A DNA stretch of 64,000 nt from RHKX01 sp963823565 (GTDB lineage: Bacteria; Actinomycetota; Thermoleophilia; Solirubrobacterales; 70-9), in contig CAWGLR010000003.1 of the NCBI GenBank assembly GCA_963823565.1, forward strand, positions 868,001 to 932,000. Direction: 5' to 3'. The notes under the pieces were generated by a model that was not told where the DNA came from, did no database searches, and saw only the letters and a list, made by a program, of their open reading frames with translations. Below are positions 42,576 through 51,143 of this stretch, one piece after another; the stretch's first letter is position 1; the number at the start of each line of letters is the position of its first letter. Position numbers and translations under genes: made by a program.

Positions 42576-43812
42576 GGCCGTCGCCGAGCCGGCGCCGCTG
42601 CGGCGGGACCCCGCCAACGGGATCGTCGGCGGCGTCATGGCCGGGCTCGCCGCGCGTCTCGGCGTCGACCCCCTCGTGCCGCGGGCCCTGTTCGTCGTCG
42701 GCGTCGCCCTGACCGGCGGTGCGCTGTTGATCGCCTACGGATTCGCCTGGGTGCTGATGCCGGCGGGAGAGGGGGCGGCGGAGCGGGCGCTGCCACGGGG
42801 ATGGCGGGTCGGTCGCGGCTGGCACCTGGGCGCCGGGGTCGCCCTGCTGGTACTCGCGGCGCTGCTCGTCTTCCGGGCGATCGGGCTGTGGTGGAGCGAC
42901 GCGCTGGTCTGGCCGCTCGTCCTCGTCAGCGCCGGGCTCGCAGTGCTCTGGGGGCAGTCGCGGGCCTCGGTCGGTGCCGGCGCGGCGGCTGAGCCATCGC
43001 GCCAGGGCGCCGCCGAGGCGGCTCGTCCCGAGGCGCCGCGGGCCACTCCCGCGGCGCTCTACCGCGGTGGCTTCGGGATCGCGCTGGTCATCGGGGCGGC
43101 GCTGCTCTTCCTCTCCGCCAACGACGCGCTCGGTGCCGCCCGCGACGCGGCGATCACGGCGGTGGTTGCGATCGTCGCTCTGGCCCTGATCCTCGCCCCA
43201 TTCATCTGGCGCCTCGGGCGCAACCTCGCCGCCGAGCGCGCCGAGCGGATCCGCTCGCAGGAGCGGGCGGAGCTCGCGGCGCACCTGCACGACTCGGTCC
43301 TGCAGACGCTGACCCTGATGCAGAAGCGCGCCGAGGACCCGCGCGAGGTCGCGGCCCTCGCCCGCCGGCAGGAGCGCGAGCTGCGCTCCTGGCTCGCGGG
43401 GGGGCCCGCGGCGGGGGCGGGCGGCGGCTTCACCGCGGCGCTGCGGCGCGCCGCCGAGGAGGTCGAGGACGAGCGCCGGGTCCAGATCGACGTCGTCGCC
43501 GTCGGCGACTGCGAGCTGGACGACGGCGCCACGGCCGTCGTCGCCGCCGCCCGCGAGGCGATGGTGAACGCCGCGAAGTTCGCCGGCGAGGCGCCGATCT
43601 CGGTCTACGCCGAAGCCGGCGACGAGCGCCTGGAGGCGTTCGTCCGCGATCGCGGGCCCGGCTTCGATCCCGATACGGCTCGGGACGACCGCCGCGGCGT
43701 CCGCGAGTCGATCGTCGGCCGGATGGAGCGCAACGGCGGCGATGCGACGATTCGCAGCGTGGCGGGCAGCGGGACCGAGGTGGCGCTGGCGCTGGATCGG
43801 CGGCCGGCGTGA
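42562..43812 (+). CDS. PspC-domain sensor histidine kinase
   Basis: A 416-residue HisKA_3-type kinase whose sensor is a PspC domain (about 13-66; RRDPANGIVGGVMAGLAARLGVDP) followed by additional membrane helices. The dimerisation/phosphoacceptor motif is ERAELAAHLHDSVLQT (His about residue 243), with the HATPase N box in AAREAMVNAAKFAG and the G box DRGPGFDPD. Together with the LuxR regulator that overlaps its stop (GTGA) it forms a two-component system of the LiaSR/PspC type, probably sensing envelope stress. Confidence 0.88.
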   Translation: MAVAEAVAEPAPLRRDPANGIVGGVMAGLAARLGVDPLVPRALFVVGVALTGGALLIAYGFAWVLMPAGEGAAERALPRGWRVGRGWHLGAGVALLVLAALLVFRAIGLWWSDALVWPLVLVSAGLAVLWGQSRASVGAGAAAEPSRQGAAEAARPEAPRATPAALYRGGFGIALVIGAALLFLSANDALGAARDAAITAVVAIVALALILAPFIWRLGRNLAAERAERIRSQERAELAAHLHDSVLQTLTLMQKRAEDPREVAALARRQERELRSWLAGGPAAGAGGGFTAALRRAAEEVEDERRVQIDVVAVGDCELDDGATAVVAAAREAMVNAAKFAGEAPISVYAEAGDERLEAFVRDRGPGFDPDTARDDRRGVRESIVGRMERNGGDATIRSVAGSGTEVALALDRRPA

Positions 43813-44456
43813 GCGCACGGGCGACGATCGTCATCGTCGACGACCACGCCCTCTTCCGCAGCGGCGTCCGCGCCGAGGTGGAGGGGATGGTCGACGTCCT
43901 CGCCGAGGCGGGGACGGTCGAGGGGGCGGTGCGCGAGATCCTCGAGCGCCGGCCTGACGTCGTCCTGCTCGACGTCCACATGCCGGGCGGAGGCGGGGTC
44001 GAGGTGATCCGCGGTGTCGCCGAGCGCCGTCCGGACCAGCGATTCCTCGCGCTCTCGGTATCCGACGCCGCCGAGGACGTGATCGCGGTCGTCCGCGCGG
44101 GCGCTCGCGGCTACGTGACCAAGTCGATCTCCGGCGAGGAGCTCGCGGCGGCGGTCGAGCGGGTCCGCGAGGGCGACGCCGTCTTCTCGCCGCGGCTCGC
44201 CGGCTTCGTCCTCGACGCGTTCTCGGGGTCGATCCCGGAGGCCGAGGCCGACCCCGAGCTCGACCAGCTGACGATGCGCGAGCGCGAGGTCCTGCGCCTG
44301 ATCGCGCGCGGCTACATGTACAAGGAGGTCGGCCAGCAGCTGGGCATCTCCGCCCGGACCGTCGAGGCGCACGTCAGCGCGGTCCTGCGCAAGCTCCAGC
44401 TCTCGAACCGCCACGAGCTCACCCGCTGGGCGGCCGAGCGCCGGATGCTGGACTGA
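43809..44456 (+). CDS. NarL/LuxR-family response regulator
   Basis: A 215-residue regulator. The receiver (about 1-125) has the acidic pair in VIVDDHALFRSG, the phosphoacceptor Asp in VVLLDVHMPGGGG and Lys in YVTKSISGEEL. The C-terminal HTH is LTMREREVLRLIARGYMYKEV...ISARTVEAHVSAVLRKLQL. It is translationally coupled to the PspC-kinase, so it is its cognate regulator. The gene is followed by a strong terminator. Confidence 0.93.
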   Translation: MSARATIVIVDDHALFRSGVRAEVEGMVDVLAEAGTVEGAVREILERRPDVVLLDVHMPGGGGVEVIRGVAERRPDQRFLALSVSDAAEDVIAVVRAGARGYVTKSISGEELAAAVERVREGDAVFSPRLAGFVLDAFSGSIPEAEADPELDQLTMREREVLRLIARGYMYKEVGQQLGISARTVEAHVSAVLRKLQLSNRHELTRWAAERRMLD

Positions 44457-44470
44457 CGGCCGCCGAGCAG

Positions 44471-44506
44471 ACGCCGCCGGGGAGGAAGGAGGCCCCGGCG
44501 GCGTCG
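44471..44506. terminator. 13-bp perfect GC hairpin between convergent genes
   Basis: GACGCCGCCGGGG (44471-44483) and CCCCGGCGGCGTC (44494-44506) pair perfectly around a 10-nt AGGAAGGAGG loop. It lies between the plus-strand response regulator and the minus-strand secreted-protein gene, so it can end both transcripts. No U tract. Confidence 0.8.
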
Positions 44507-44519
44507 CCCGTGAACCGAG

Positions 44520-45146
44520 CTACTTCGCCAGCTCGATCTCGTCGAACCGGGCCGAGCCGTCGCTCAGCTCCAATTCGGCCTCGTGCACGACCACGTCGAC
44601 GGCGAGGTCGTCGACCGAGCAGTCGCCCTCGCCCTCATGGCCGGGGCCCTCGTTCTCGCCCTCCTCGGAGCCGGGACCCTCGTTCTCGCTCTCCTCGGAG
44701 CCGGGGCCCGAGTTCTCGGGGTGGAGGCGGTTCGTGCCGGTCGGCGGCTCGTCGCCGTCCTGGTCGCACTCGTCGCCGCACTTGACCTCGGTCCCCTCGT
44801 CGACGGTGCCCGTGATCGAGCCGCCGCCGAAGAGGTCGATGGTCAGCGTCGTGCCGTCGAAGGCGGTGATGACGCCGGCGTTCTCGTCGCCGTCCTCGAC
44901 GCCGTCGTCGTCGGTGTCGTCGTCGCGCGGGTCACCGCCGGAGCGGAACTCGCCACGGTTCTTGAGGCCGTCGCGGTCCTGGTCGCGCTTCGCCTGGTTG
45001 ACCTTCAGGGACAGGTGGTGGCGCTTCTCCCACCGGTCGGGGATGCGGTCCTTGTTCTTGTCCTTGGCAGCAGCTGTGCCCGCGAGCGCGAACGACGCGA
45101 CGAGCAGTGCGGCGATCATCAGGACGGTTGCTCTGATCCTGTTCAT
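44520..45146 (-). CDS. Secreted Asp-rich protein with thrombospondin-type-3-like calcium repeats
   Basis: About 208 residues from ATG 45146, which has GGAGG at 5-nt spacing; a GTG 2 codons earlier is less good. Signal peptide (about 1-27, cut after TAAAK-like region), then three Ca-loop-like segments (DKNKDRIPDRW, DQDRDGLKNRGEF, DTDDDGVEDGDEN), a beta-rich ITAFDGTTLTIDLFGGG domain of DUF5666 type, three cysteines, and a low-complexity region with repeated EGPGSEE/EGPGHEG. The latter resembles the tail of the adjacent membrane sigma factor. It shares a promoter motif with that gene, so it is probably its target. Confidence 0.75.
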   Translation of the reverse strand: MNRIRATVLMIAALLVASFALAGTAAAKDKNKDRIPDRWEKRHHLSLKVNQAKRDQDRDGLKNRGEFRSGGDPRDDDTDDDGVEDGDENAGVITAFDGTTLTIDLFGGGSITGTVDEGTEVKCGDECDQDGDEPPTGTNRLHPENSGPGSEESENEGPGSEEGENEGPGHEGEGDCSVDDLAVDVVVHEAELELSDGSARFDEIELAK

Positions 45147-45203
45147 CTTCACCTCCGTGAGTGGGGCGGGGCCAGTCCGGCCGCCCGCTTGAGTCCTACG
45201 AAG

Positions 45204-45232
45204 GTGAAACCCGGCGTCCGCGCCAGGATCAC
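45204..45232 (-). promoter_or_regulatory. ECF-like promoter of the secreted-protein gene
   Basis: Minus strand: CCGTGATCC with GTGATC at 45227-45232, 16 nt spacer, then GTTTCAC at 45204-45210. The same two elements with the same 16-nt spacer precede the sigma factor gene. The predicted transcript would start about 50 nt upstream of ATG 45146. Confidence 0.55.
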
Positions 45233-45248
45233 GGTCGCGGACGAACGG

Positions 45249-46529
45249 CTAGTGAGGCCCGTGGCCGCCGTGCTCGGACTCGGGCTCCTCGATCGGCTCC
45301 GGCTCCTCGATCGGCTCGGACCCGGTCCCCTCCTCGGCCTCGGGGTAGGAGCCCGGACCGGAGTTCGAGTGCTCGGGCTCCTCCACTTCCGGCGCCTCCG
45401 ACTCGTTGCCTCCGCCCGGACCCTCGTTCCCCGACTCGCCCGGCCCCTCGTGGCTCGGCCCGGGCTCCGCGGGCGGCGGGGCCGGCTCCTCGGAGCCGCC
45501 GGGAGATCCGGGCCCCTCGTGGCCGCCGCCGTCGTCGCCGGTGCTCCCGCCATCGCCGGAATTGCCCCCGCCGGACCCTCCCGAGGTCGAGCCCGGGTCG
45601 GAGCCCTCGCCGCCGCCTCCCGAAGCGTCGCCTGCTGATCCCGGCCCGCCGTCGCCCTCCCCGACCACGTCCTCCGCCTTCGCGGCGACGGGCTGGTCCG
45701 CCGCCGAGCCGCGCGCGCCCTGAGCGCCGTCCCGCGATCCGTTCGCGTCCGGGCCCTCGGCGACGGTCGCGGCCTCGGCGCGCTCGGCGTTGCTCCGGTG
45801 CTCGCCGCGCTCGATCGCGATGCCCGCGCCGACCGCGACGATCGCCGCGGCGATCGCGGTGACGCCCTTCGCCCCGGCGCCCCCGACCAGCGCGGCGCCC
45901 GCTCCGGCGCCACCGCCGGCGACTCCGGCGGCCGGGCCGTGGGCGAGGAGGGCCCGCAGCGCCGGCAGCGGGATGAGCGCTCCGACCGCGTTTCGCACCG
46001 TGGTGCGGGCCCGGAAGATCAATCCGCGGACGGCGGTGGCGGTGGTTCCGAGCTGGGCCGCGATCTCGCCGTGGCCGACGCCCTCGAGCTCGCGCCGGAC
46101 CAGCGCCTCTCGCTGGGCCGCCGGCAGCGCGCAGATCGCGACGACCAGCCGGTCGAGCTCCTCGCTGCGCTCGGCGGCCTCGCTCGGGCCGGGCACCGTC
46201 GCGCTGCCCGCGAGGAGCTCGTCGGAGGCGGGCTCGGCGCGGATCACGTTCAGCGCGGTGTTGCGGACGATCGTGAACAGCCAGGGCCGGAGGTTCACCT
46301 CGCGGCCGTCGGCGGTCAGGGCCCGGTGCGCCTTCTCCAGCGAGACCTGGACGACGTCTTCAGCGCGGGCGTGGGAGACGATCGCGGTCGCGAACGCGAC
46401 CAGCGGAGCCCGGTACCGCCGCACCATCTCCTCGAACGCCGGCCCGTGGCCCTCTCGAAGCAGGCGGACGAGGCGCTCGTCGGACTGCGCCGCCAGGGCG
46501 CGGCGGGCGATGGGTCTCAGCGGAGTCAT
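45249..46529 (-). CDS. ECF-type sigma factor with transmembrane segment and extracytoplasmic Gly/Ser/Pro/Glu-rich tail
   Basis: A 426-residue protein. Residues 16-98 form the sigma-2 region (AFEEMVRRYRAPLVAFATAIV, DVVQVSLEKAHRAL) and 125-180 sigma-4 (LPAAQREALVRREL, GHGEIAAQLGTTATAVRGLI). Unusually the chain continues through an Ala/Gly-rich stretch with a predicted transmembrane helix (about 221-239) into a 185-residue low-complexity tail rich in Gly, Ser, Pro and Glu with GHEGPGSP/NEGPGGG motifs. Thus sigma would be tethered to the membrane with its tail outside, needing release to act. No separate anti-sigma gene adjoins it. Confidence 0.85.
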   Translation of the reverse strand: MTPLRPIARRALAAQSDERLVRLLREGHGPAFEEMVRRYRAPLVAFATAIVSHARAEDVVQVSLEKAHRALTADGREVNLRPWLFTIVRNTALNVIRAEPASDELLAGSATVPGPSEAAERSEELDRLVVAICALPAAQREALVRRELEGVGHGEIAAQLGTTATAVRGLIFRARTTVRNAVGALIPLPALRALLAHGPAAGVAGGGAGAGAALVGGAGAKGVTAIAAAIVAVGAGIAIERGEHRSNAERAEAATVAEGPDANGSRDGAQGARGSAADQPVAAKAEDVVGEGDGGPGSAGDASGGGGEGSDPGSTSGGSGGGNSGDGGSTGDDGGGHEGPGSPGGSEEPAPPPAEPGPSHEGPGESGNEGPGGGNESEAPEVEEPEHSNSGPGSYPEAEEGTGSEPIEEPEPIEEPESEHGGHGPH

Positions 46530-46577
46530 CGTGACGTTCTCTTGGTCTCCCGGGGTCGGGCGGCCTTCAACTATGAC

Positions 46578-46605
46578 GTGAACACCGGTTGGGGCAAAAG
46601 ATCAC
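46578..46605 (-). promoter_or_regulatory. ECF-like promoter of the sigma factor gene (autoregulation)
   Basis: Minus strand: CCGTGATCT with GTGATC at 46600-46605, a 16-nt spacer and GTTCAC at 46578-46583. The same arrangement precedes the secreted-protein gene, which suggests that this sigma factor transcribes itself and its neighbour. The predicted leader is about 40 nt. Confidence 0.55.
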
Positions 46606-46636
46606 GGGGTTCGCCCTGGACGTACGATCGACCCCG

Positions 46637-47074
46637 ATGGACCGGAGCGTCGCGATCGTCGTCACCGCCGCCGCGGGCGGGCTGATCGCGCTCCAGGCGC
46701 CGATCAACGCCCATCTGGGCAAGGCCACCGGAAGCCTCGCCGCGGCCCTGATCTCGTTCGCGGTCGGGACCCTGGCGCTCGCGGCGATCGTCGTCATCTC
46801 CGGTCAGGGGGGCGGCATCTCCTCGCTGACCGACGTCGGGCCGATCTACCTGATCGGCGGCCTGCTCGGGGCCGTATACGTCACCTGCGCCCTGATCGCC
46901 GTCAAGTCGGTCGGGGCCGGCGGCGTCGCGGCGGGCACGATCACCGGGCAGCTGATCGCCTCGGTCGTGATCGACCGGATGGGCGCGTTCGGCCTGCACG
47001 AGACGCCGCTGACGTTCGCCCGGATCGCGGGCGTCGCCCTGCTGCTGCTAGGGACCTACCTGATCGTCCGCTAG
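46637..47074 (+). CDS. DMT-superfamily transporter (DUF606/YdcZ type)
   Basis: A 145-residue protein with five hydrophobic segments, matching the DUF606 (YdcZ) branch of drug/metabolite transporters: LIALQAPINAHLGKATGSLAAALISFAVG in the first two helices and GVAAGTITGQLIASVVIDR in the fourth. The half-size suggests that it works as a dimer. The ATG 46637 follows a TACGAT box (46622-46627) with 9-nt spacing; the longer frame from 46589 is not needed. Convergent with the next gene. Confidence 0.85.
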   Translation: MDRSVAIVVTAAAGGLIALQAPINAHLGKATGSLAAALISFAVGTLALAAIVVISGQGGGISSLTDVGPIYLIGGLLGAVYVTCALIAVKSVGAGGVAAGTITGQLIASVVIDRMGAFGLHETPLTFARIAGVALLLLGTYLIVR

Positions 47075-47084
47075 CGGCGGCGCC

Positions 47085-48239
47085 TCAGGCGGCGACCGGT
47101 TCGCGCGGGGTGGGCGCCGGATCGGCGAATGACGGGTCGGCGATCGCCATGTAATGGTTGAACGACCAGTCGACGAACGCCCGCGAGCTCATCGCGCGCA
47201 GCGCCGGCGCGAGCAGCCGCGGCGGCACGCGGGGCACCGCCTTCTGCACGCGCAGCATCCACTCGAACTTCCAGCGATGCTTGGCGTTGAAGGCCGCGTA
47301 CCGCTCCTGTGCCCGGTCGCGCGAGGCGCGGCCCTCGACGACCGCGCGCAGCTCGCGACCGCAGGCGATGCCGAAGTAGAAGGCGGGGCGGATCCCCTCG
47401 GCGGTGAGCGGCAGGCAGTGACCCGCGGAGTCGCCGCAGAAGAAGATGCCACCGGCCGTCGCCTCGCGGAGCCGGTGAGGGATCCAGTTGCCCTGGTAGC
47501 CCTCCGGCGGCAGGTCGAGCCGATCGGCGAGCACGACGGTCGGCTCCTTGACGTGGAATCGTGGGTCGAAGCTGCCGACGCCGACGCGGAGCTCGGTGTC
47601 GGCGGGGAAGCTCCAGCCGTAGCCCGCGGGGACGACGCCGCGCTCGATCCAGATCTCGAGGTCCTCGCCGCTACCGGCCGGATGCACCTCGAGCCCGCGC
47701 GAGAGCGGTGCGTCGGGTGGCTGGTAGCCGTCGCCGAGCACGCGCCGCCAGCCGAGGGCATCGACGATCAGCGGCGCCTCGACGACGCCGCGATCGGTGC
47801 GCACCGCGATCGGCGCGCCGTCGTCGGCCGCTCCCGGCGCCGGGAGCGCGCCCTCGCGGCCCTCGATCTTGGCGGTCTCGAACTCGGCGTCGCAGGCGTC
47901 CCAGAGCAGGCCGCAGAGCTCCGGGTAGTCGAAGGTCGAGAAGCTCCACGGAAGCTCCATCCGCGTCGTCACGTGCGGCGTGTGGAAGACGAGCGAGTCG
48001 AACGTCTGCAGGATCGAGCCGCTGAGACCGAGTGCCTCGAGCCAGTCGGTCGGGGCGGCGCAGGCGGAGGTCTGGCGCTCGCCGATCTCGTAGCGATCGA
48101 GCACGAGCACGCGCGCGCCCGACCCCGCGAGCTCCCGCGCCACGGTCAGCCCCGCGAAGCTGGCGCCGCAGACCACGACGTCCCAGCTGCCCTCGAGGGC
48201 CGTCCGCTCGGCGCCGCGCTTGGTCTTGCGGACGGGCAT
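47085..48239 (-). CDS. FAD-dependent oxidoreductase, geranylgeranyl reductase-like
   Basis: A 384-residue flavoprotein: dinucleotide-binding VVVCGASFAGLTVARELAG (GxSxAG variant) with the acidic end VLVLDRYE, and the second FAD motif FFCGDSAGHCLPLTAEGIRPAF. This layout fits geranylgeranyl reductase/tryptophan halogenase-type proteins that reduce or oxidise isoprenoid or aromatic substrates. No substrate can be inferred from the neighbours. A TAGGCT box precedes ATG 48239 by 9 nt. It is divergent from rpsA. Confidence 0.82.
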   Translation of the reverse strand: MPVRKTKRGAERTALEGSWDVVVCGASFAGLTVARELAGSGARVLVLDRYEIGERQTSACAAPTDWLEALGLSGSILQTFDSLVFHTPHVTTRMELPWSFSTFDYPELCGLLWDACDAEFETAKIEGREGALPAPGAADDGAPIAVRTDRGVVEAPLIVDALGWRRVLGDGYQPPDAPLSRGLEVHPAGSGEDLEIWIERGVVPAGYGWSFPADTELRVGVGSFDPRFHVKEPTVVLADRLDLPPEGYQGNWIPHRLREATAGGIFFCGDSAGHCLPLTAEGIRPAFYFGIACGRELRAVVEGRASRDRAQERYAAFNAKHRWKFEWMLRVQKAVPRVPPRLLAPALRAMSSRAFVDWSFNHYMAIADPSFADPAPTPREPVAA

Positions 48240-48307
48240 TGCCCGCGCAGCCTAGCCCTCGGGCCGCGCGCCCACCCGCTGACCGACTCTGCAAACATGC
48301 CCAGCTC

Positions 48308-49831
48308 ATGTCAGCGGTCGCAACAGCACCCGGCGCCACCCTCGCGCCCGAGGGGGCCACCCCGGTCGAGGGCTCCGACGGGCTCCTCCTGGAGCTCAAC
48401 GGCGAGATCTTCCCGAATTACGACGCGACGATCACCCACTTCGACGAGAGCGAGGTCGTCTCCGGCACGGTCGTCCGGATCGACAAGGACGAGGTGCTCC
48501 TCGACATCGGCTGGAAGTCAGAGGGCGTCATCCCCTCGCACGAGCTCTCGATCCGCCGCTCCGTCGATCCCGCCGACGAGGTCTCGCTCGGCGAGCAGAT
48601 CGACGCGCTGGTCCTGACCAAGGAGGACGCCGAGGGCCGCCTGATCCTCTCCAAGAAGCGCGCCCGCTTCGAGAAGGCCTGGCGCCGGATCGAGGCCGCC
48701 GCCGAGTCCGGTGAGGCGGTCGAGGGCGTGGTCATCGAGGTCGTCAAGGGCGGTCTGATCCTCGACCTCGGGGTGCGCGGCTTCCTGCCCGCCTCGCTGG
48801 TCGACATCCGCCGCGTCCACAACCTCGACGAGTTCACCGGCCAGACGATCGAGTGCAAGGTCATCGAGCTCAACCGCAGCCGCAACAACGTCGTGCTCAG
48901 CCGCCGCGCCGTCCTCGAGGACGAGCGCAAGGAGGTCCGCGAGCAGATCCTCGGCCGCCTCCAGCCCGGGCAGGTCGTCGAGGGCAAGGTCTCCAACATC
49001 GTCGACTTCGGCGCGTTCGTCGACCTCGACGGCATCGACGGCCTGATCCACATCTCCGAGATCTCCTGGAGCCACGTCAACCACCCGTCCGAGGTTCTGA
49101 AGATCGGCGAGACGGTCAAGGTCAAGGTGCTCGACATCGACCGCGACCGCCAGCGCATCTCCCTCGGGCTGAAGCAGACGCAGGAGGACCCGTGGCAGAC
49201 GGTCCTCAACTCCTACGGCCCGGGGTCATCGCTCTCCGGCAAGGTCACGAAGGTCGTCGCCTTCGGCGCGTTCGTCGAGATCGTGCCCGGCGTCGAGGGC
49301 CTCGTCCACATCTCCGAGCTCGCCGAGCACCACGTCGAGACCCCCGGCGAGGTCGTCCAGCCGGGCGAGGAGGTCCGCGTCAAGATCCTCGAGATCGACG
49401 AGGAGCGCCGCCGGATCTCGCTGTCGATCAAGCGGGTCGGCGAGGGTGGACTCCCGCTCCGCGACGCCTTCCAGGCCGCCCAGGCCGGCGCCGGCGCCGA
49501 GGGCGCAGGCACGACCGAGCTGGGCCTCTCCGAGGAGGTCTTCTCCTCCGGTGGCATCGAGATCACCGACGAGGATCTCGCCGCCGCCCACGCCGCGGTC
49601 GCCGCCGAGGCCGACGAGGCCACGGTCTCCGAGGACGCTGCGGTCGAGGGCCCCGACGCCGAGGAGGCCGCCCCCGCGGCGGCTGACGCCGGCGAGGCTG
49701 AGGCGCCCGAGGCCGAGGCCGCGCCCGCGCCCGAAGCCGAGGGCGACGCCGACGAGGCTCTGATCGCCGAGGACGCTGCGACCGAGGGTCCCGACCCCTC
49801 CGAAGAGGACACCGCGGCCGACGACTCCTGA
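48308..49831 (+). CDS. rpsA: 30S ribosomal protein S1
   Basis: A 507-residue S1 with four S1/OB-fold repeats (about 48-120, 135-200, 220-290, 308-378), the last two with the standard GKVSNIVDFGAFVDL and GKVTKVVAFGAFVEI starts. The C-terminal 120 residues are an acidic Ala/Glu/Pro-rich tail, as in other actinobacterial S1. S1 promotes mRNA binding to the 30S subunit. ATG 48308 is chosen since the longer upstream frame has no S1 homology. The tail carries many identical EGPD-type repeats. Confidence 0.94.
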   Translation: MSAVATAPGATLAPEGATPVEGSDGLLLELNGEIFPNYDATITHFDESEVVSGTVVRIDKDEVLLDIGWKSEGVIPSHELSIRRSVDPADEVSLGEQIDALVLTKEDAEGRLILSKKRARFEKAWRRIEAAAESGEAVEGVVIEVVKGGLILDLGVRGFLPASLVDIRRVHNLDEFTGQTIECKVIELNRSRNNVVLSRRAVLEDERKEVREQILGRLQPGQVVEGKVSNIVDFGAFVDLDGIDGLIHISEISWSHVNHPSEVLKIGETVKVKVLDIDRDRQRISLGLKQTQEDPWQTVLNSYGPGSSLSGKVTKVVAFGAFVEIVPGVEGLVHISELAEHHVETPGEVVQPGEEVRVKILEIDEERRRISLSIKRVGEGGLPLRDAFQAAQAGAGAEGAGTTELGLSEEVFSSGGIEITDEDLAAAHAAVAAEADEATVSEDAAVEGPDAEEAAPAAADAGEAEAPEAEAAPAPEAEGDADEALIAEDAATEGPDPSEEDTAADDS

Positions 49832-49835
49832 CCCC

Positions 49836-50429
49836 GTGCCCGGTCCTTCGCTGATCGGGTTGACGGGAGGCATCGCGGCGGGCAAGTCGGAGGTGCTGAG
49901 GATCCTGGGCGAGCTCGGGGCGGCGACCGTCTCGACCGACGCGATCGTCCACGACCTGCTCGGCTCCGACGAGGTCCGCGACCGGCTGGTCGAGCGCTGG
50001 GGGGAGGAGGTGGCGCCGGCCGGGGAGGTCGACCGCGGCGCGGTCGGCGCGATCGTGTTCGAGCGGCCCGAGGAGCTGGCGTGGCTGGAGTCGCTGCTGC
50101 ACCCGCTCGTCGGCGAGCGGGTCGCGCAATGGCGCCGGGGCCTGCCCGATGATGTCGGGGTCGCGGTGGTCGAGGTGCCGCTGCTGTTCGAGGGCTCGAT
50201 GGGGACGATGTTCGATGCGACGATCGCGGTCAGCGCCGGCGACGCCGAGCGCGAGCGCCGGGCCGCCGCCCGCGGAACCGGCGCGCTCGAGGCGCGCAGC
50301 GGCCGCCAGCTCTCCCAGGAGGAGAAGGCGGCGCGGGCGACCTTCACGGTCCGCAACGACGGCACCCTCCCCGAGCTCGAGGAGGCGCTGCGGGAGCTCT
50401 ACCCCCGGCTCGAGGCGGCGCGCTCGTGA
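49836..50429 (+). CDS. coaE: Dephospho-CoA kinase
   Basis: A 197-residue P-loop kinase: LTGGIAAGKSEVLRIL Walker A (about 8-23), VSTDAIVHDLL substrate motif, LLHPLVGERV and VVEVPLLFEG. It carries out the last step of CoA synthesis. GTG 49836 lies 4 nt after rpsA, the usual actinobacterial rpsA-coaE order, and its stop overlaps the next start (GTGA). Confidence 0.94.
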   Translation: MPGPSLIGLTGGIAAGKSEVLRILGELGAATVSTDAIVHDLLGSDEVRDRLVERWGEEVAPAGEVDRGAVGAIVFERPEELAWLESLLHPLVGERVAQWRRGLPDDVGVAVVEVPLLFEGSMGTMFDATIAVSAGDAERERRAAARGTGALEARSGRQLSQEEKAARATFTVRNDGTLPELEEALRELYPRLEAARS

Positions 50430-51133
50430 GCGGCCGCCGTACCGCCCCGCGCGGCCGGCGGCCCGCTGCGGGACGCAGGCGGTCGGAGGCGGCGCGCCGC
50501 GCAGCGGCCAAGCGGCGGGCGCGGGCGCGGATGGTCCGGCTGCGGCGCTTCGTGCTGTTCGGAGTGGTCCTCGTCGCGGCGCTGATCGCGATCGGGATCT
50601 GGCGGTTCGACCTCGGCGACAAGTTCGAGGAGCTGACCCTGCCGCTCGAGCACGAGGACATCATCCGCAGGGAGGCCGACGACGACGACGTCGCCCACGT
50701 GCTCGGCGGCGACATCGAGCTGCCGCCGGCCGACCCGGCGCTGATCGCCGCGGTGATCTTCGAGGAGTCGAAGTTCTCCGACCAGACGTCCTCGCAGGGC
50801 GCGCGGGGGCTGATGCAGATCACGCCGGCGACGGCGGACACGATCGAGAAGCTCTCCGGCGGCGAGACCTTCGTCTACGAGGACCTCGCGGACCCCGAGC
50901 TCAACATCCGCTACGGGACCTACTACCTGCGCTACCTGCTCGACAAGTACGACGGCGACGAGGCGGCGGCCCTCGCCGCCTACAACGCCGGCGAGGGGAA
51001 CGCCGACGAGTGGGGCGGGGCGGACCTCGACCCCGACGAGATCCCGTTCCCGGAGACGCGCGACTACGTCAACGACGTGCTCGACAAGCGCGAGGCGTAC
51101 GCCGAGAAGTACGCCTCGGAGCTCGGGCTGTAG
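50426..51133 (+). CDS. Membrane-anchored lytic transglycosylase (SLT domain)
   Basis: A 235-residue protein: a very basic cytoplasmic N-terminus (about 1-40), one transmembrane helix (about 42-60), then an SLT-type transglycosylase domain with catalytic Glu in VIFEESKF, GARGLMQITPATA, and AALAAYNAGEGN. It cleaves peptidoglycan outside the membrane with anhydro-muropeptide formation. It overlaps coaE by 4 nt. Its 3' end is followed at 10 nt by the fourth double-hairpin repeat. Confidence 0.9.
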   Translation: MSGRRTAPRGRRPAAGRRRSEAARRAAAKRRARARMVRLRRFVLFGVVLVAALIAIGIWRFDLGDKFEELTLPLEHEDIIRREADDDDVAHVLGGDIELPPADPALIAAVIFEESKFSDQTSSQGARGLMQITPATADTIEKLSGGETFVYEDLADPELNIRYGTYYLRYLLDKYDGDEAAALAAYNAGEGNADEWGGADLDPDEIPFPETRDYVNDVLDKREAYAEKYASELGL

Positions 51134-51143
51134 AGGCGCAAAC

